The translations under genes and the position numbers were made by a program. Shown piece after piece: positions 8,022-17,329 of a stretch of DNA of 61,619 nucleotides. The notes beneath the pieces were generated by a model. That model was not told the origin of the DNA. It made no database searches and was given only the letters and a program-made list of their open reading frames with translations. The DNA is from Streptomyces niphimycinicus (lineage in GTDB: Bacteria; Actinomycetota; Actinomycetes; Streptomycetales; Streptomycetaceae), in NCBI RefSeq assembly GCF_018883605.1, contig NZ_JAHLEM010000040.1, positions 1-61,619 on the forward strand, given 5' to 3'. Position 1 is the first letter of the stretch; the number at the start of each line of letters is the position of its first letter.

Positions 8022-9049
8022 GTGCAGCCGAACCAGACGGTCGCGACACGGGCAGCGCCGAAGCGGTCGGCGATGCGTCCGGCCACCAGCATGCCGACGA
8101 TGCCACCGAGGTTGATGACGATGAGGAAGGCCAGGGCGGAGCCCACTTCATACCCCTGGCCCCGCATCATGGTCGGCAGCCAGGTGCTGACGCCGTAGAC
8201 GAGAAGCAGTCCGCCGAAGGAGGCGCACCAGAACAGTACGGTCCTCCTCCACTGGCCGTCGCGGAACAGCGCGGTCAGGGCGTGGCGGCGGTCGGGCGCG
8301 GTCGCGGGGACCGGTGCGGTGGCGGAAGCCGGTTCGGTGGCGCGGGCCGGTTCGGTGGCGCGGGCCGGTTCGGTGGCGGGCAGCTCGACCCGGTAGCGGT
8401 CGGCGAGCCGGCGGGCCTCGTCGGTGCGGCCGCGGGCGAGGAGGAAGCCGAGGGATTCGGGGAGGAACCTCGCCACCATCGGTACGGCGATGAGCAGCGG
8501 GGCCAGCCCGACCCAGAAGGCGGAGCGCCAGCCGAACGGCTCCACCAGCCATAGGCCCAGCAACGCCGCCAGAATGCCGCCTGCCTGATGGGCGGTCATC
8601 AACAGCCCGATCATGAGGTTGCCGCGGCCGCGCGGGGCGTATTCGGCGACCAGGGTGATGGTGGTGGGCAGCAGGCCGCCGAGTCCCAGTCCGGCGACGA
8701 ACCGGGCGACGCCGAACACACCGAGGGTGGGGGCCGTCGCACACACGGCGGAGGCCAGGGAGAACACCGTGGTACAGCCGATGATCACCTTCTTGCGTCC
8801 CATCCAGTCGGTGACGGTGCCCGCCGACAGCGCGCCCAGCAGCATGCCGAAGGTCGCGTAGCTGCCGAGGTCACCGGCCCGGCCGGGGCTCAGCCCGAGG
8901 TCGGGGTCGTCGAGCATGCCGGGCAGCACGGCACCGTAGACGAACAGGTCGAGGCCGTCGAAGAGGACGACCGTCCAGCACAGCGCGACCACGAGGGCGG
9001 CGAGTGCGGTGCCACGCGAACGGGCGGCGGGGGTGGGTAAGGAGGACAT
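7994..9049 (-). pseudogene. C-terminally truncated MFS aromatic-acid:H+ symporter (AAHS family)
   Basis: 351 residues, against about 440 in the family. The N-terminal half is normal: DGLDLFVYGAVLPGML in helix 1 with the Asp typical of PcaK/BenK/shikimate-type symporters, then GTVTDWMGRKK in the loop 2-3 motif, FVAGLGLGGLLPTT and LMTAHQAGGILAALLG. The protein runs through about eight helices to GRIADRFGAARVATVW and then stops after a short unrelated tail where CitG coding begins. Helices 9-12 are therefore missing and transport is unlikely. A tandem repeat encodes ATEPAR units in the central loop. Neighbouring aromatic-ring-cleavage genes suggest it once imported the aromatic substrate. Confidence 0.75.
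8328..8381. repeat. Three tandem 18-bp repeats inside the truncated transporter gene
   Basis: The unit GCCGGTTCGGTGGCGCGG occurs at 8328-8345 and 8346-8363, with a near copy at 8364-8381. On the coding strand it gives repeated ATEPAR in the cytoplasmic loop between helices 6 and 7, a place that tolerates length change. It looks like slippage expansion, not a binding site. Confidence 0.85.
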
Positions 9050-9103
9050 GGCATTCCTCTCGTCGTGGAGGCGTGTCCTGCGGGCGGGTTCGGGGGTGGC
9101 CGG

Positions 9104-10054
9104 TCAGTCGACCGGCGGGGTGCCGTGGGTGTGGAAGGACTCGATGGTCTTCAGACCCCACGCCTGGCCCTTGGCGCGCTCGGCCTGGGTCCAGGTGATC
9201 AGGGGCCAGTCGGGGGCCAGGACCAGGCGGGTGAGCGGGTTGCACAGTTCGACGCGGTTGCCGCCCGGCTCGTAGACGTAGAGGAAGAACGTCTGCTGGA
9301 TGGCGTGCTTGTGGGGGCCGGTCTCGATGTGAACGCCGTTGTCCAGGCACAGATCGGCGGCGCGCAGGATGTCCTCGCGGGTGTCGGTGGCGAACGCGAT
9401 GTGGTGCAGTCGGCCCCGCGAGCCCGACCAGTCCTCGGTGTAGACGATGTCGTAGGACTTGTTGGTGAACGTCAGCCACTGGGCGGCCAGCCGTCCGCTG
9501 TCGAGCACGATCTGCTCGGTGGGGCGAGCGCCGAGCACATCGCGGGTGAAGGTGGCGTTGGGCGCCACGTCGGAGGCGAGGAAGTTGACGTGGTCCAGGC
9601 GGCGCACCCCCACGCCGTGGGCGGGTTTGGCCTGGGGCTGGTTCTTCAGCCCGGGCTTGAGCTCGGGCGGCGCCTCGTACCACTCGGTCTCCCAGTACAG
9701 GGCGAGTTCATGGCCGTCCGGGTCGCTGGTGACATAGAGCGGGCCGATACCGGGTTCGTCCTCGACCCAGCGCCCGGAGAGGCAGGCGGCCTCGGCCTCC
9801 TTCACCCGGCGGTGGAGGGCTTCCGCACCGGACGCGCGCAGGGCGGTGCGGCGGATGCCCGAGGTCGGGTGGGCGGTGAGGGTCAGGCTGTGGTGTTCGT
9901 AGTCGTCCCAGGTCCGCAGGTGGACCGAGTCGCCGGAGCGGCCGTTCTCGGTCAGACCGAGGATGGTGGTGAAGAACCACAGACTGCGGTCGGGGTCGGG
10001 GGTGAGTAGCTCGACATGCCCGAGGTGGGCGATGTCCCCGAGTGGCGGGGTCAT
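9104..10054 (-). CDS. Extradiol catechol 2,3-dioxygenase-like protein (VOC superfamily)
   Basis: 316 residues from ATG 10054, preceded by AAAGGAG six bases upstream. Two vicinal-oxygen-chelate modules are visible, starting HLGHVELLTPDPDRSLWFF (near residue 10) and VRRLDHVNFLASDV (near 150). The type I extradiol Fe(II) facial triad is present: His155 in RLDHVNF, His218 in LHHIAFAT and Glu269 in GGNRVELCN. The enzyme should open catechol-type rings in a meta position. The neighbours encode the last steps of 4,5-ring-fission of gallate or protocatechuate, although those pathways normally use a different (LigAB/GalA) dioxygenase class. The real substrate is uncertain. Confidence 0.86.
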   Translation of the reverse strand: MTPPLGDIAHLGHVELLTPDPDRSLWFFTTILGLTENGRSGDSVHLRTWDDYEHHSLTLTAHPTSGIRRTALRASGAEALHRRVKEAEAACLSGRWVEDEPGIGPLYVTSDPDGHELALYWETEWYEAPPELKPGLKNQPQAKPAHGVGVRRLDHVNFLASDVAPNATFTRDVLGARPTEQIVLDSGRLAAQWLTFTNKSYDIVYTEDWSGSRGRLHHIAFATDTREDILRAADLCLDNGVHIETGPHKHAIQQTFFLYVYEPGGNRVELCNPLTRLVLAPDWPLITWTQAERAKGQAWGLKTIESFHTHGTPPVD

Positions 10055-10210
10055 CGGCAACTCCTTTTGAGACTGGGCGGTGGGTCGGGGAATGGGGGCG
10101 TGATGGGGGAAGGCATGGCGGTGCCGAAGAGGAGAGGTGATGTGGGTTCGACCGGTCGCCGGGGTGGGGCGCGACCGGGCACCGGTGTGTGGGCGCCACC
10201 GGCCGCCGGA

Positions 10211-11272
10211 TCAGGCGGGGCGGGGAAAGACCGTGCCGTCGAAGATCTTCCGCGCGGTGCGCACAACCGCCGTACCCCGTGCCACGGGCGTGGCTCCGTC
10301 GTCCACGGCCGTGTCGATGTCCAGGAAGCCGGTGGGGTGTTCGATGCGCAGCCGCTCCCCCGCCGCCGGGAGCCGGGCCACCTCCTCGCCGACGTTTCCC
10401 TCGACACACAGCCCGGCGGCGACACTCGCGGCTCCCAGGACGCCGATCGCCGTATGGCAGCGGACCGGGATGAAGGTGCGGGTCATCACGGTGCCACCGT
10501 GGGCGGGCGGGGCCAGCAGGCTGAGCTTGGGCACGGTCGTGGCGCTGACATCGCCCAGGCCCATCAATCGGCCCGCCTCCCGCCGGATCTCCTGGAGCCG
10601 GACGCCGAGCACCGGGTCCGCCTCCAGCTCGCCGGGATCCTCATGGCCGGTGACGTTCAGGGCGGACGCGGCGATCAGCACGGTCGGCATGCCGTTGTCC
10701 ACGCAGGTCACCGGGGTGCCGTCGATGACGTCACGGGCGTGGCCGGTCGGCAGCAGGGGACCGCTGCCCTGCCGGAAGGCGATCACCAGCGGGGCGGCGG
10801 ATCCCGGTACGCCCGAGATCTCGGCCGAGCCGGTGTAATCGACGCGCCCGTCCGGGGTGGGCACGGTCACGGTGGCGTGGTCAGCGCTGTTGACCATCCT
10901 GATCCGCACCGGTGTCCGCCCGTCCCGGGCGGCGACCAGGCCACGTTCCACGGCGAAGGGGCCGACCCCGGCCAGGAGGTTGCCGCAGTTCTGCCGGTCG
11001 GAGACCTCGGCCCGGTCCACACCGATCTGAAGGAACAGATAGTCGACATCGGCGTCCGGCCCCTGGGCGGTGGAGACGACGGCCACCTTGCTGGTGAGGG
11101 GGTGCGCTCCGCCGAGGCCGTCGACCTGCCGTGGATCGGGGCTGCCCATGATCCGCAGCAGCAGATCGTCACGGGCGCCGGGGTCGGACGGCAGGTCCGC
11201 CGCGAGGAAATAGGCGCCCTTGGAGGTGCCGCCGCGCATCAGCATGCAGCGCACCCCCTCCGGCCCGCTCAT
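10211..11272 (-). CDS. 4-oxalomesaconate tautomerase-like protein (PrpF/GalD family)
   Basis: 353 residues from ATG 11272. It opens GVRCMLMRGGTSKGAYFLA, the hallmark of PrpF-type isomerases, and contains GGAHPLTSKVAVVS, then DRQNCGNLLAGVGPFAVE with the active-site cysteine, and VDNGMPTVLIAASAL. In GalD the reaction converts the keto and enol forms of 4-oxalomesaconate after ring opening of gallate; related PrpF proteins isomerise aconitate. Its start overlaps the stop of the aldolase gene by ATGA, so the two are translated together, and the pairing with an RraA/GalC aldolase favours the GalD role. The hydratase that should act between them is not in this window. Confidence 0.87.
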   Translation of the reverse strand: MSGPEGVRCMLMRGGTSKGAYFLAADLPSDPGARDDLLLRIMGSPDPRQVDGLGGAHPLTSKVAVVSTAQGPDADVDYLFLQIGVDRAEVSDRQNCGNLLAGVGPFAVERGLVAARDGRTPVRIRMVNSADHATVTVPTPDGRVDYTGSAEISGVPGSAAPLVIAFRQGSGPLLPTGHARDVIDGTPVTCVDNGMPTVLIAASALNVTGHEDPGELEADPVLGVRLQEIRREAGRLMGLGDVSATTVPKLSLLAPPAHGGTVMTRTFIPVRCHTAIGVLGAASVAAGLCVEGNVGEEVARLPAAGERLRIEHPTGFLDIDTAVDDGATPVARGTAVVRTARKIFDGTVFPRPA

Positions 11273-12030
11273 GAGACGGCCCCGCCGCGGGCGTGTGCGG
11301 CATGCTCGGCGTACGGCTGGTACCGCACCCCGAGCCGGTCCAGGGTCTCCCGCAACCCGTAGCGGTCCAGGCCCAGTTGGCCCTCGGCGAAGGCGGCCCG
11401 GGTGGCCTCCTCCTTCGCGGTGCGCGCCTTCGCCGCCTCGACGGCCGTGGCGGCGGACTCGCGCGGTACGCACATCACCCCGTCGTCGTCGGCGAGGATC
11501 ACATCGCCGGGGCGTATGCACTGCCCGCCCACCACCACGGGCACATTGACGGATCCGGCCGTGGCCTTGACGGTGCCCTGCGCGCACACGGCCGCCGACC
11601 ATACGGGGAAGCCCATCGCGCGCAGTTCGGCGGTGTCGCGCACCCCGGCGTCGATGACCAGGCCGCGGACGCCGCGGTGGTGCAGCGCGGTGGCGAACAG
11701 CTCGCCGAACATGCCGTCCGTGGACGGCGAGGTGGTGGTGACGACGAGGATGTCGCCCTCGGCGCACTGCTCGATCGCGGCGTGGATCATCAGGTTGTCG
11801 CCGGGCCGGCACAGCGCCGTGACCGCGGTGCCCGCGATGCGCACGTCCTGCTGGACGGGGCGCAGCCCGGGGCCGAGGCATCCGGTGCGGCCCATGGCCT
11901 CGTGCACCGTGGCCACGCCATACGCCCCCAGGGCGTCCGCATGCTCGGCCCCGGCGCGTGGCGGATCGGTGACGATCACGCCGGCCGGCCGTGCGGCAGC
12001 GGGTGCGTCGCCCGCGTTACCGTGCGTCAT
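11269..12030 (-). CDS. 4-carboxy-4-hydroxy-2-oxoadipate aldolase / oxaloacetate decarboxylase (RraA/GalC family)
   Basis: 253 residues from ATG 12030, with AAGGAGA about seven bases upstream. The family fold and metal-binding segments are clear: AYGVATVHEAMGRTG, GTAVTALCRPGDNL, VIDAGVRDTAELRAMGFPVW and the signature IRPGDVILADDDGVMCVP with its Asp residues for Mg2+ binding. The enzyme should split 4-carboxy-4-hydroxy-2-oxoadipate into pyruvate and oxaloacetate, the last step of gallate/protocatechuate 4,5-cleavage. It is the first gene after the regulator, is coupled to the tautomerase by an ATGA overlap, and precedes the dioxygenase on the same strand. Simple RraA proteins lack this context, which supports the aldolase call. 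Confidence 0.88.
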   Translation of the reverse strand: MTHGNAGDAPAAARPAGVIVTDPPRAGAEHADALGAYGVATVHEAMGRTGCLGPGLRPVQQDVRIAGTAVTALCRPGDNLMIHAAIEQCAEGDILVVTTTSPSTDGMFGELFATALHHRGVRGLVIDAGVRDTAELRAMGFPVWSAAVCAQGTVKATAGSVNVPVVVGGQCIRPGDVILADDDGVMCVPRESAATAVEAAKARTAKEEATRAAFAEGQLGLDRYGLRETLDRLGVRYQPYAEHAAHARGGAVS

Positions 12031-12095
12031 TGCTGATCTCTCCTTGCTGGACAGGTCGGTGACCCACCCCGCGGCGCGAGCCCCGCGCCATGTGG

Positions 12096-12764
12096 TCACG
12101 GCGACGACGCCGGCGCTTCGCTCAAGGCGTCGATCACACTGGTGAGGTGGGCACGGACGGCCGCTTCGGCCGCCTGTGGGTCCCTGGCCCTGATCGCTTC
12201 GATCACGGCCAGGTGTTCACCCAGGGACCGCTGGGCACGCCCCGGCCGCAGCGCGAGCTGGAACCGATGGCGCACAAGCTGTGCGTTGAGCCGCTCCAGC
12301 AGCTCCACCGCCACCTGCTGGCCGGAGAACTCCCGGATGCGGGCGTGCAGTTGGTGGTTGAGGTCGGAGTAGGTCAGCGGTTCGCCGTCGGCGACCGCCT
12401 TGGACATCGCCGTGCCCAGGTCGGCCAGTTCGGTCAACTGCTCCTCGCCGGCCTGAACAGCCGCCTTGGCGGCGCACAGCCCTTCCAGGACCATGCGGCA
12501 TTCGGTGATGGCCACGGCCTCCTCCACGCTCACCACCCGCACCCGTGAGCCACGGTTGCGGATCCGCTCGACCAAGCCCTCGGACGCCAGATCGATCAGC
12601 GCCGCGCGGATGCTCGCCCGTGTCACCTCGAATTGCTCGGCGAGCTCGTTCTCCACCAGCCGCTGGGCCGGTGCCATCTCCCCGCGCAAAATCGCCTGCC
12701 GCAGCCGCTCCATCGCATGCTGCTTGGCCTGCTCTCCGGTGCCTGGACGAGCTTCCTTCGGCAT
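12096..12764 (-). CDS. GntR/FadR-family (FCD) transcriptional regulator of the aromatic catabolic operon
   Basis: 222 residues. The winged helix (residues 15-75) reads RLRQAILRGEMAPAQRLVEN, ELAEQFEVTRASIRAALIDL and ERIRNRGSRVRVV. The C-terminal FCD domain has the expected metal ligands in SDLNHQLHARI and LGEHLAVIEAI, then VRAHLTSVIDAL. An organic-acid or aromatic ligand is usual for this group. GGAGGG precedes the ATG. It stands directly upstream of and on the same strand as the aldolase, tautomerase and dioxygenase genes, so it most likely represses them in the absence of a pathway intermediate. An AT-rich promoter with several short inverted motifs lies just upstream. Confidence 0.88.
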   Translation of the reverse strand: MPKEARPGTGEQAKQHAMERLRQAILRGEMAPAQRLVENELAEQFEVTRASIRAALIDLASEGLVERIRNRGSRVRVVSVEEAVAITECRMVLEGLCAAKAAVQAGEEQLTELADLGTAMSKAVADGEPLTYSDLNHQLHARIREFSGQQVAVELLERLNAQLVRHRFQLALRPGRAQRSLGEHLAVIEAIRARDPQAAEAAVRAHLTSVIDALSEAPASSP

Positions 12765-12795
12765 TGCGTGCCCTCCCTGAGTGAGTGCCTGTCGA

Positions 12796-12824
12796 AGGTA
12801 AATCTAGGCCAACAAGATTGTCAA
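12796..12824 (-). promoter_or_regulatory. Promoter of the GntR gene
   Basis: On the minus strand TTGACA (12824-12819) is separated by exactly 17 bp from TTACCT (12801-12796), a fair sigma-70-type pair. The surrounding AT-rich bases include TTGTCAACGATTTCGTTG, where short TTG/CAA half-sites could bind GntR-type regulators. The divergent PL8 lyase gene starts about 130 bp away, so the same region may control both. Confidence 0.5.
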
Positions 12825-12959
12825 CGATTTCGTTGCCTATATTGGCGACATGAGCCCGCTCACGTTCCCCTGATTCCGGTCTCGTGACAGGGGAGGCCGG
12901 GGTTGCTTGAATGGTGCGGCGGTTCCCCATCGGACCCCGTCGACCGTTGGAGCGTGCCC

Positions 12960-15536
12960 GTGCCTCTCTCGCGTCGTGCCCTCGTCTCCACGCTCCCGGC
13001 CGCCACCCTGTCGGCCATGGCCCTGCCGCTGCGCGCACGGGCGGCGGGACATCCGGCCGCATCCGGTGGGACGGCGGACGGCGAAGGGGCCGGGCCCGCT
13101 CACACCCGGCTGATCGACAACACCGTGGCCGTCTTCGCCGGAACGCCGGAGGTGGGCACCCGTCCCGAGGTCCGCGCCAAACTCGCGGCCATCGCCACGA
13201 CCGCCCGCGCCCGGCTCACCGCGATGGACCGCGCCGGGCAGGGCGAACTCTTCCAGGGCCTCGCACTGGGCACGAGCGATCCCAACCTGATCACCTCGTT
13301 CCAGTACCTCTACGAGATCGCCCTCGCCACCCGCACACCGGAAGACGGCACCCCGTCCCGACTCCACGGTGACACCGGTGTCCAGCGGCGCGTCATCGAC
13401 GGCCTGATATGGCTCCATGAGCACTACTACGGCGACCAGTCGAAGGGCTACTACGGCAACTGGTTCACCTGGGAGATCGGCATATCCACCCACGTCAGCA
13501 AGATCCTTGCGCTGCTCGTGGACCAACTCGCCGCCTACCGGCCCGAACTGGCCGCCACCTACGTCGCCTCGATGGACGCGTATCTGCGCAATGGCAAGGC
13601 CGGTGACGTCGACCTCGACTCACGCTTCCACACCGGCGCCAACCTCGCCGACATCACCACCAACCGCATCCTCCAGGGCGCCGTGCTCGGCGACGACGCC
13701 CGGATCACCAAGGCCATCGCCGACCAGTTGACCATCCTGGCCACGATCGACCCGTACGCGCTGCGACACGGTGTCACCGACGGCTTCTACGCCGACGGCT
13801 CCTTCATCCAGCACGCGTCCGTGGCCTACACGAGCTCCTACGGCAAGGGGCTGCTCACCCGTGTCGTACAGACCATCAAGATGCTCGACGGCACCGGCTA
13901 CACCACCGACGACCGGCTGGTCCGCGTCGCCCAGGGGTGGGTGGTGGACGGCTTCGCCCCACTGATCTTCGAGGGCTGGCTGATGGAGATCGTCAAGGGG
14001 CGCGGGGTGTCCCGTCCGGCGACGGGGTACGCGGACGCCGCCGAGGTGGTGGAGGCCGTGGTGGGCCTGTCCGCCCACGCCACCGGCGCCGACGCCACGG
14101 CGCTGAAGGGCTATGTCTCGTATCTGCGGCAGACCTCCAAGGCCACGCTCGATCCTTCTGCGTTCGTGTCCCCGGTGAGCATCGTCCGCTACGCCGACAT
14201 CCTCGCCGACTCCTCGATCCCGGCGCGGGACCTCGGCCCCGCCGAGCGCCATGTCGCGTTCAACGCGATGGACAGAACCGTCCACCGGCGCCCCGGTTAT
14301 GCCTTCGCCCTGGCCCGCAGCTCGTCCAGGATCAGCCGATACGAGTACATGAGCGGCGAGAACCTGATGCCCTGGTTCCAGGGGGACGGCGCCCACCATC
14401 TGTATCTCTCCGGCCAGGACCAGACCCAGGCGTTCGGCATCGACTACCTCACCGCCGTCCCGCCCCACCGCCTCGCCGGTGTCACCGCCCCCGTGGAGAC
14501 CCGCCGCACCGTCCCCGAGCTGTACGGCACGCTCTGGTACGACAACCCCGAACGTGGCTTCACCTCCTCCTCGGAGGCGCAGAACACCTATGTCTACTTC
14601 CCGCGCGGCACCCACCCGTTCTCCGGTGGCGCCGCCCTGGGCGCGTACGGTGTGGCGGGGCTCGTCCAGTCCGATGACGTGGCGTACGAGGCGAAACAGG
14701 CGGGCGACCTCCCCGACGACTTCGTGGTGTACCGCAACGCCGATGCCACCAAGTCGTGGTTCCTGTTCGACGACGAGATCGTGGTGCTGGCCGCGGGGGT
14801 CGGCGACGCCGCCGGCCGCGCGGTGACGACGACCCTCGACACCCGGATCGCCGCCCCCTCGGACACCCTCGCCCTCACCGGGCGGCTCCGCGGCGGTGCG
14901 CCCTGGTCCGGCACCGGCACGGCCCCGCTCGCCTGGCTGCGGTACGCCAATGCCACCCAGGCCGCCTCGGTCGGGTATGTCTTCCTCGACGGGCCGCCGC
15001 CCACGGTCACGCTCGACACCGTCACCCGCAGCCGCCGCACCGTCCGTCTCGCCAACCCCGACCTCCCGGTGACCAAACAGCTCTTCGCCGTCGCGGTGGA
15101 GCGGCCGGCCGGGGCGCCGCACACCTCGATGGCGTACGCCCTCGTGCCAAGCGCCACCGAACGCCGACTGGGCGCCTACGCCCGTCGGCCGCTCGCCGTC
15201 CTGGCCAACACCACCCGGCTACAGGCCGTGGCCCACCGGGGTCTGCGGATCACCGCGCTCAACGCCTTCGCCCCCGGCACCCATCGCGCCGGGCGGCTGG
15301 CGGTGCGCGGACCCGGCTCGGTGCTCCTGCGGGAAGCCCGGGACGGCGCCTTGGCGATCGCGGTGGCCGATCCGACCACCGAGCGCGACACGGTATCGGT
15401 CGTCATCCGGGGCCGGAGGATGAGGACCGTGGCGGCGGACGACGGCATCCGGGTGGGCCGGGTGCCCGGCGGCACCCGGATCGTCGTCACCACCCGCCAC
15501 GCCTACGGCCGGAGCTTCACGGCGACACTGCGCTGA
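12960..15536 (+). CDS. Secreted polysaccharide lyase family 8 (hyaluronate/chondroitin/xanthan lyase type)
   Basis: About 858 residues from GTG 12960 (GGAG seven bases upstream); GTG 12954 is also possible. The N-terminus LSRRALVSTLPAATLSAMAL is a twin-arginine signal with a leader ending ARAAG. The catalytic alpha/alpha toroid shows the PL8 landmarks NWFTWEIGIS, FHTGANLADITTNRILQG, TDGFYADGSFIQH (catalytic His), then YGKGLL and GRGVSRPATG. The central beta-sandwich includes YMSGENLMPWFQGDGAHHLY and FLFDDEIVVLAAGV. Enzymes of this family cleave uronic-acid polymers by beta-elimination outside the cell. The substrate, hyaluronan, chondroitin, xanthan or alginate-like, cannot be settled here. 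Its 3' end overlaps the convergent permease gene by 20 bp. Confidence 0.9.
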   Translation: MPLSRRALVSTLPAATLSAMALPLRARAAGHPAASGGTADGEGAGPAHTRLIDNTVAVFAGTPEVGTRPEVRAKLAAIATTARARLTAMDRAGQGELFQGLALGTSDPNLITSFQYLYEIALATRTPEDGTPSRLHGDTGVQRRVIDGLIWLHEHYYGDQSKGYYGNWFTWEIGISTHVSKILALLVDQLAAYRPELAATYVASMDAYLRNGKAGDVDLDSRFHTGANLADITTNRILQGAVLGDDARITKAIADQLTILATIDPYALRHGVTDGFYADGSFIQHASVAYTSSYGKGLLTRVVQTIKMLDGTGYTTDDRLVRVAQGWVVDGFAPLIFEGWLMEIVKGRGVSRPATGYADAAEVVEAVVGLSAHATGADATALKGYVSYLRQTSKATLDPSAFVSPVSIVRYADILADSSIPARDLGPAERHVAFNAMDRTVHRRPGYAFALARSSSRISRYEYMSGENLMPWFQGDGAHHLYLSGQDQTQAFGIDYLTAVPPHRLAGVTAPVETRRTVPELYGTLWYDNPERGFTSSSEAQNTYVYFPRGTHPFSGGAALGAYGVAGLVQSDDVAYEAKQAGDLPDDFVVYRNADATKSWFLFDDEIVVLAAGVGDAAGRAVTTTLDTRIAAPSDTLALTGRLRGGAPWSGTGTAPLAWLRYANATQAASVGYVFLDGPPPTVTLDTVTRSRRTVRLANPDLPVTKQLFAVAVERPAGAPHTSMAYALVPSATERRLGAYARRPLAVLANTTRLQAVAHRGLRITALNAFAPGTHRAGRLAVRGPGSVLLREARDGALAIAVADPTTERDTVSVVIRGRRMRTVAADDGIRVGRVPGGTRIVVTTRHAYGRSFTATLR

Positions 15537-17127
15537 CCTGCGAGGCGCGCAGATGCCGGGCGCCCGCGCGGACCGCCCACCCGAACACGGCGAGGGCGAG
15601 GACGCCCACCGCCACGGTGTCGTACGGCGCCGGGAGGCGGGCGGAACCGCCGAAGGTGCCGAGCCACGACAGCACGGTCAGCGCCGCCAGATGGAAGACC
15701 AGCCAGGCGCCGCGCCGCAGTTCCTCCCCCAGGGACGCGCCGCCGTCCGCACGACGCTGAAACAGGAACAACACCGCGCCGAGCAGTACGAAGGGCAGCG
15801 CGAGCCGCAGATCGTGCCAGCCCGACCAGTAGACGAACTCACTGGCCACCACGAAGCTCACCGGTGCGATCCAGCGCACCCCCGGCACCCGGCCCTCGGC
15901 CCGCGTCACTCCCCGCTCGCGGTCGTGTGCCCGGAACGCCGCGACGGCGACCGCCGAGGCCGCGTAAATCAACAGATACATGTCCCCCATCACGCTCACG
16001 ATGTCCTGCCAGCCGCCGAACGGCAGCATGAAGACGACGATGACCGCCAGGTTGAGCAGCAGCGCCCGGCGCGCCACCCCGGACCGGGGGTGGATGCGCA
16101 TGAAGAAGCGGGGCAGCAGCCCGTTCTTGGCCAGGGCATAGGTATGGCGAGCGTCGATGGCCACGCCCACATAGGCCGATCCGCCCGGTGAGATCACGGC
16201 GTCGGCGTAGAGCAGCGTGGCCAGCCAGTGGAGATTGAGCACCAGGGCGAGCTGTCCGAAGGGCGACTCGAAGTTGACTCCCTTCCAGCCGTGGCCCAGC
16301 AGCGACTCGGGCACCGTGAACAGAAAGGCCAGTTGGAGCCCGAGGTAGACCAGCACGGCGAGGCCGATGCCGGTGAGCACCGCGGCCGGGACGGTACGGC
16401 GCGGATTGCGCGCCTCCCCGGAGAAGTCGAGCGGGGCCTGGAAGCCGTTGACGGAGTACACGATGCCGCCACCGGCCAGCGCGGTCAGGCAGGCCGCGTA
16501 GCCGTACGGCGCGAAACCGCCGTGGTCCGTGAGGCGTCCGGAGTGGGTGCCGGACAGGAACAGCGCGACGATGGTGAGAACGGGGACGATGACCTTGAAC
16601 ACCGAGATGAGGTTGTTCAGCCGGGCGAATATCCGCACGGCGAACCAGTTGCACACCGTCAGCACGACACTGAGCGCCACGGCCACGGCGAGGCCCGAGA
16701 CGGTGAGTGTGCCACCGCTGTAGAGGCCCGGCAGATAGTGCGCGGCGTACTGCATGATCGCGCTGATCTCGGCCGCCGTACCGCCCACCGAGAGCAGCAC
16801 GGACCAGCCGATCATCGTGCCGACCAGCCGTCCGCTGGCGTACAGCGGCCAGCGCACGGTGCCGCCGCCCTCCGGGCGGGTGGCGCCGAGTTCCACCATG
16901 ACCAGGGCGATCAGGGCGCACAGCACACCCGCCGCGATCCAGGAGAGCAGGGCGGCGGGGCCGGCGGTCTGGGCGGCGTACATGGCCGCGAACAGCCACC
17001 CGGACCCCAGGATGTTGGAGAACCCGATCGCGGTCAGGCCCCAGAATCCGAGGTCCTTATGGAGCCGTCGCTCCTCGGCGAGCACCGCCGGGGCGGCGAT
17101 GGACTCCGGTGGGTGGTTCTGCGGCAC
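15517..17127 (-). CDS. APC-superfamily amino acid permease
   Basis: 536 residues from GTG 17127 (GGAGACGAG upstream); the open frame extends further but that part looks non-coding. About 12 hydrophobic helices are visible. The APC landmark is the unwound helix 1 motif GFSNILGSGWLFAAMYAAQ, with helix 6 near GGIVYSVNGFQAPLDFSGEA and the loop segment EARNPRRTVPAAVLTGIG. The C-terminal tail continues with extra hydrophobic segments. It should import an amino acid or amine by proton exchange in the cytoplasmic membrane. It is divergent from the deacetylase-like lipoprotein gene with about 200 bp between them. The substrate is unknown. Confidence 0.88.
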   Translation of the reverse strand: MPQNHPPESIAAPAVLAEERRLHKDLGFWGLTAIGFSNILGSGWLFAAMYAAQTAGPAALLSWIAAGVLCALIALVMVELGATRPEGGGTVRWPLYASGRLVGTMIGWSVLLSVGGTAAEISAIMQYAAHYLPGLYSGGTLTVSGLAVAVALSVVLTVCNWFAVRIFARLNNLISVFKVIVPVLTIVALFLSGTHSGRLTDHGGFAPYGYAACLTALAGGGIVYSVNGFQAPLDFSGEARNPRRTVPAAVLTGIGLAVLVYLGLQLAFLFTVPESLLGHGWKGVNFESPFGQLALVLNLHWLATLLYADAVISPGGSAYVGVAIDARHTYALAKNGLLPRFFMRIHPRSGVARRALLLNLAVIVVFMLPFGGWQDIVSVMGDMYLLIYAASAVAVAAFRAHDRERGVTRAEGRVPGVRWIAPVSFVVASEFVYWSGWHDLRLALPFVLLGAVLFLFQRRADGGASLGEELRRGAWLVFHLAALTVLSWLGTFGGSARLPAPYDTVAVGVLALAVFGWAVRAGARHLRASQVSAVSP

Positions 17128-17329
17128 GTGGCTCGTCTCCTCGGTGGTGCATGAACATACAAAGGCCCAGCGTGCCATGCGTGCCGACGGCCGCCCCCGA
17201 CGCGCCCCGGACCTCGGTGCGAGCCCATGGCCACGCACGGGTGAGGGCCGATGGCCAGGCCCGGCGATCGACGGAAAAACACACCTCACCAGCGAGAAAT
17301 CGCCGCATATCGGCCAGAGGCGTGTTCTC

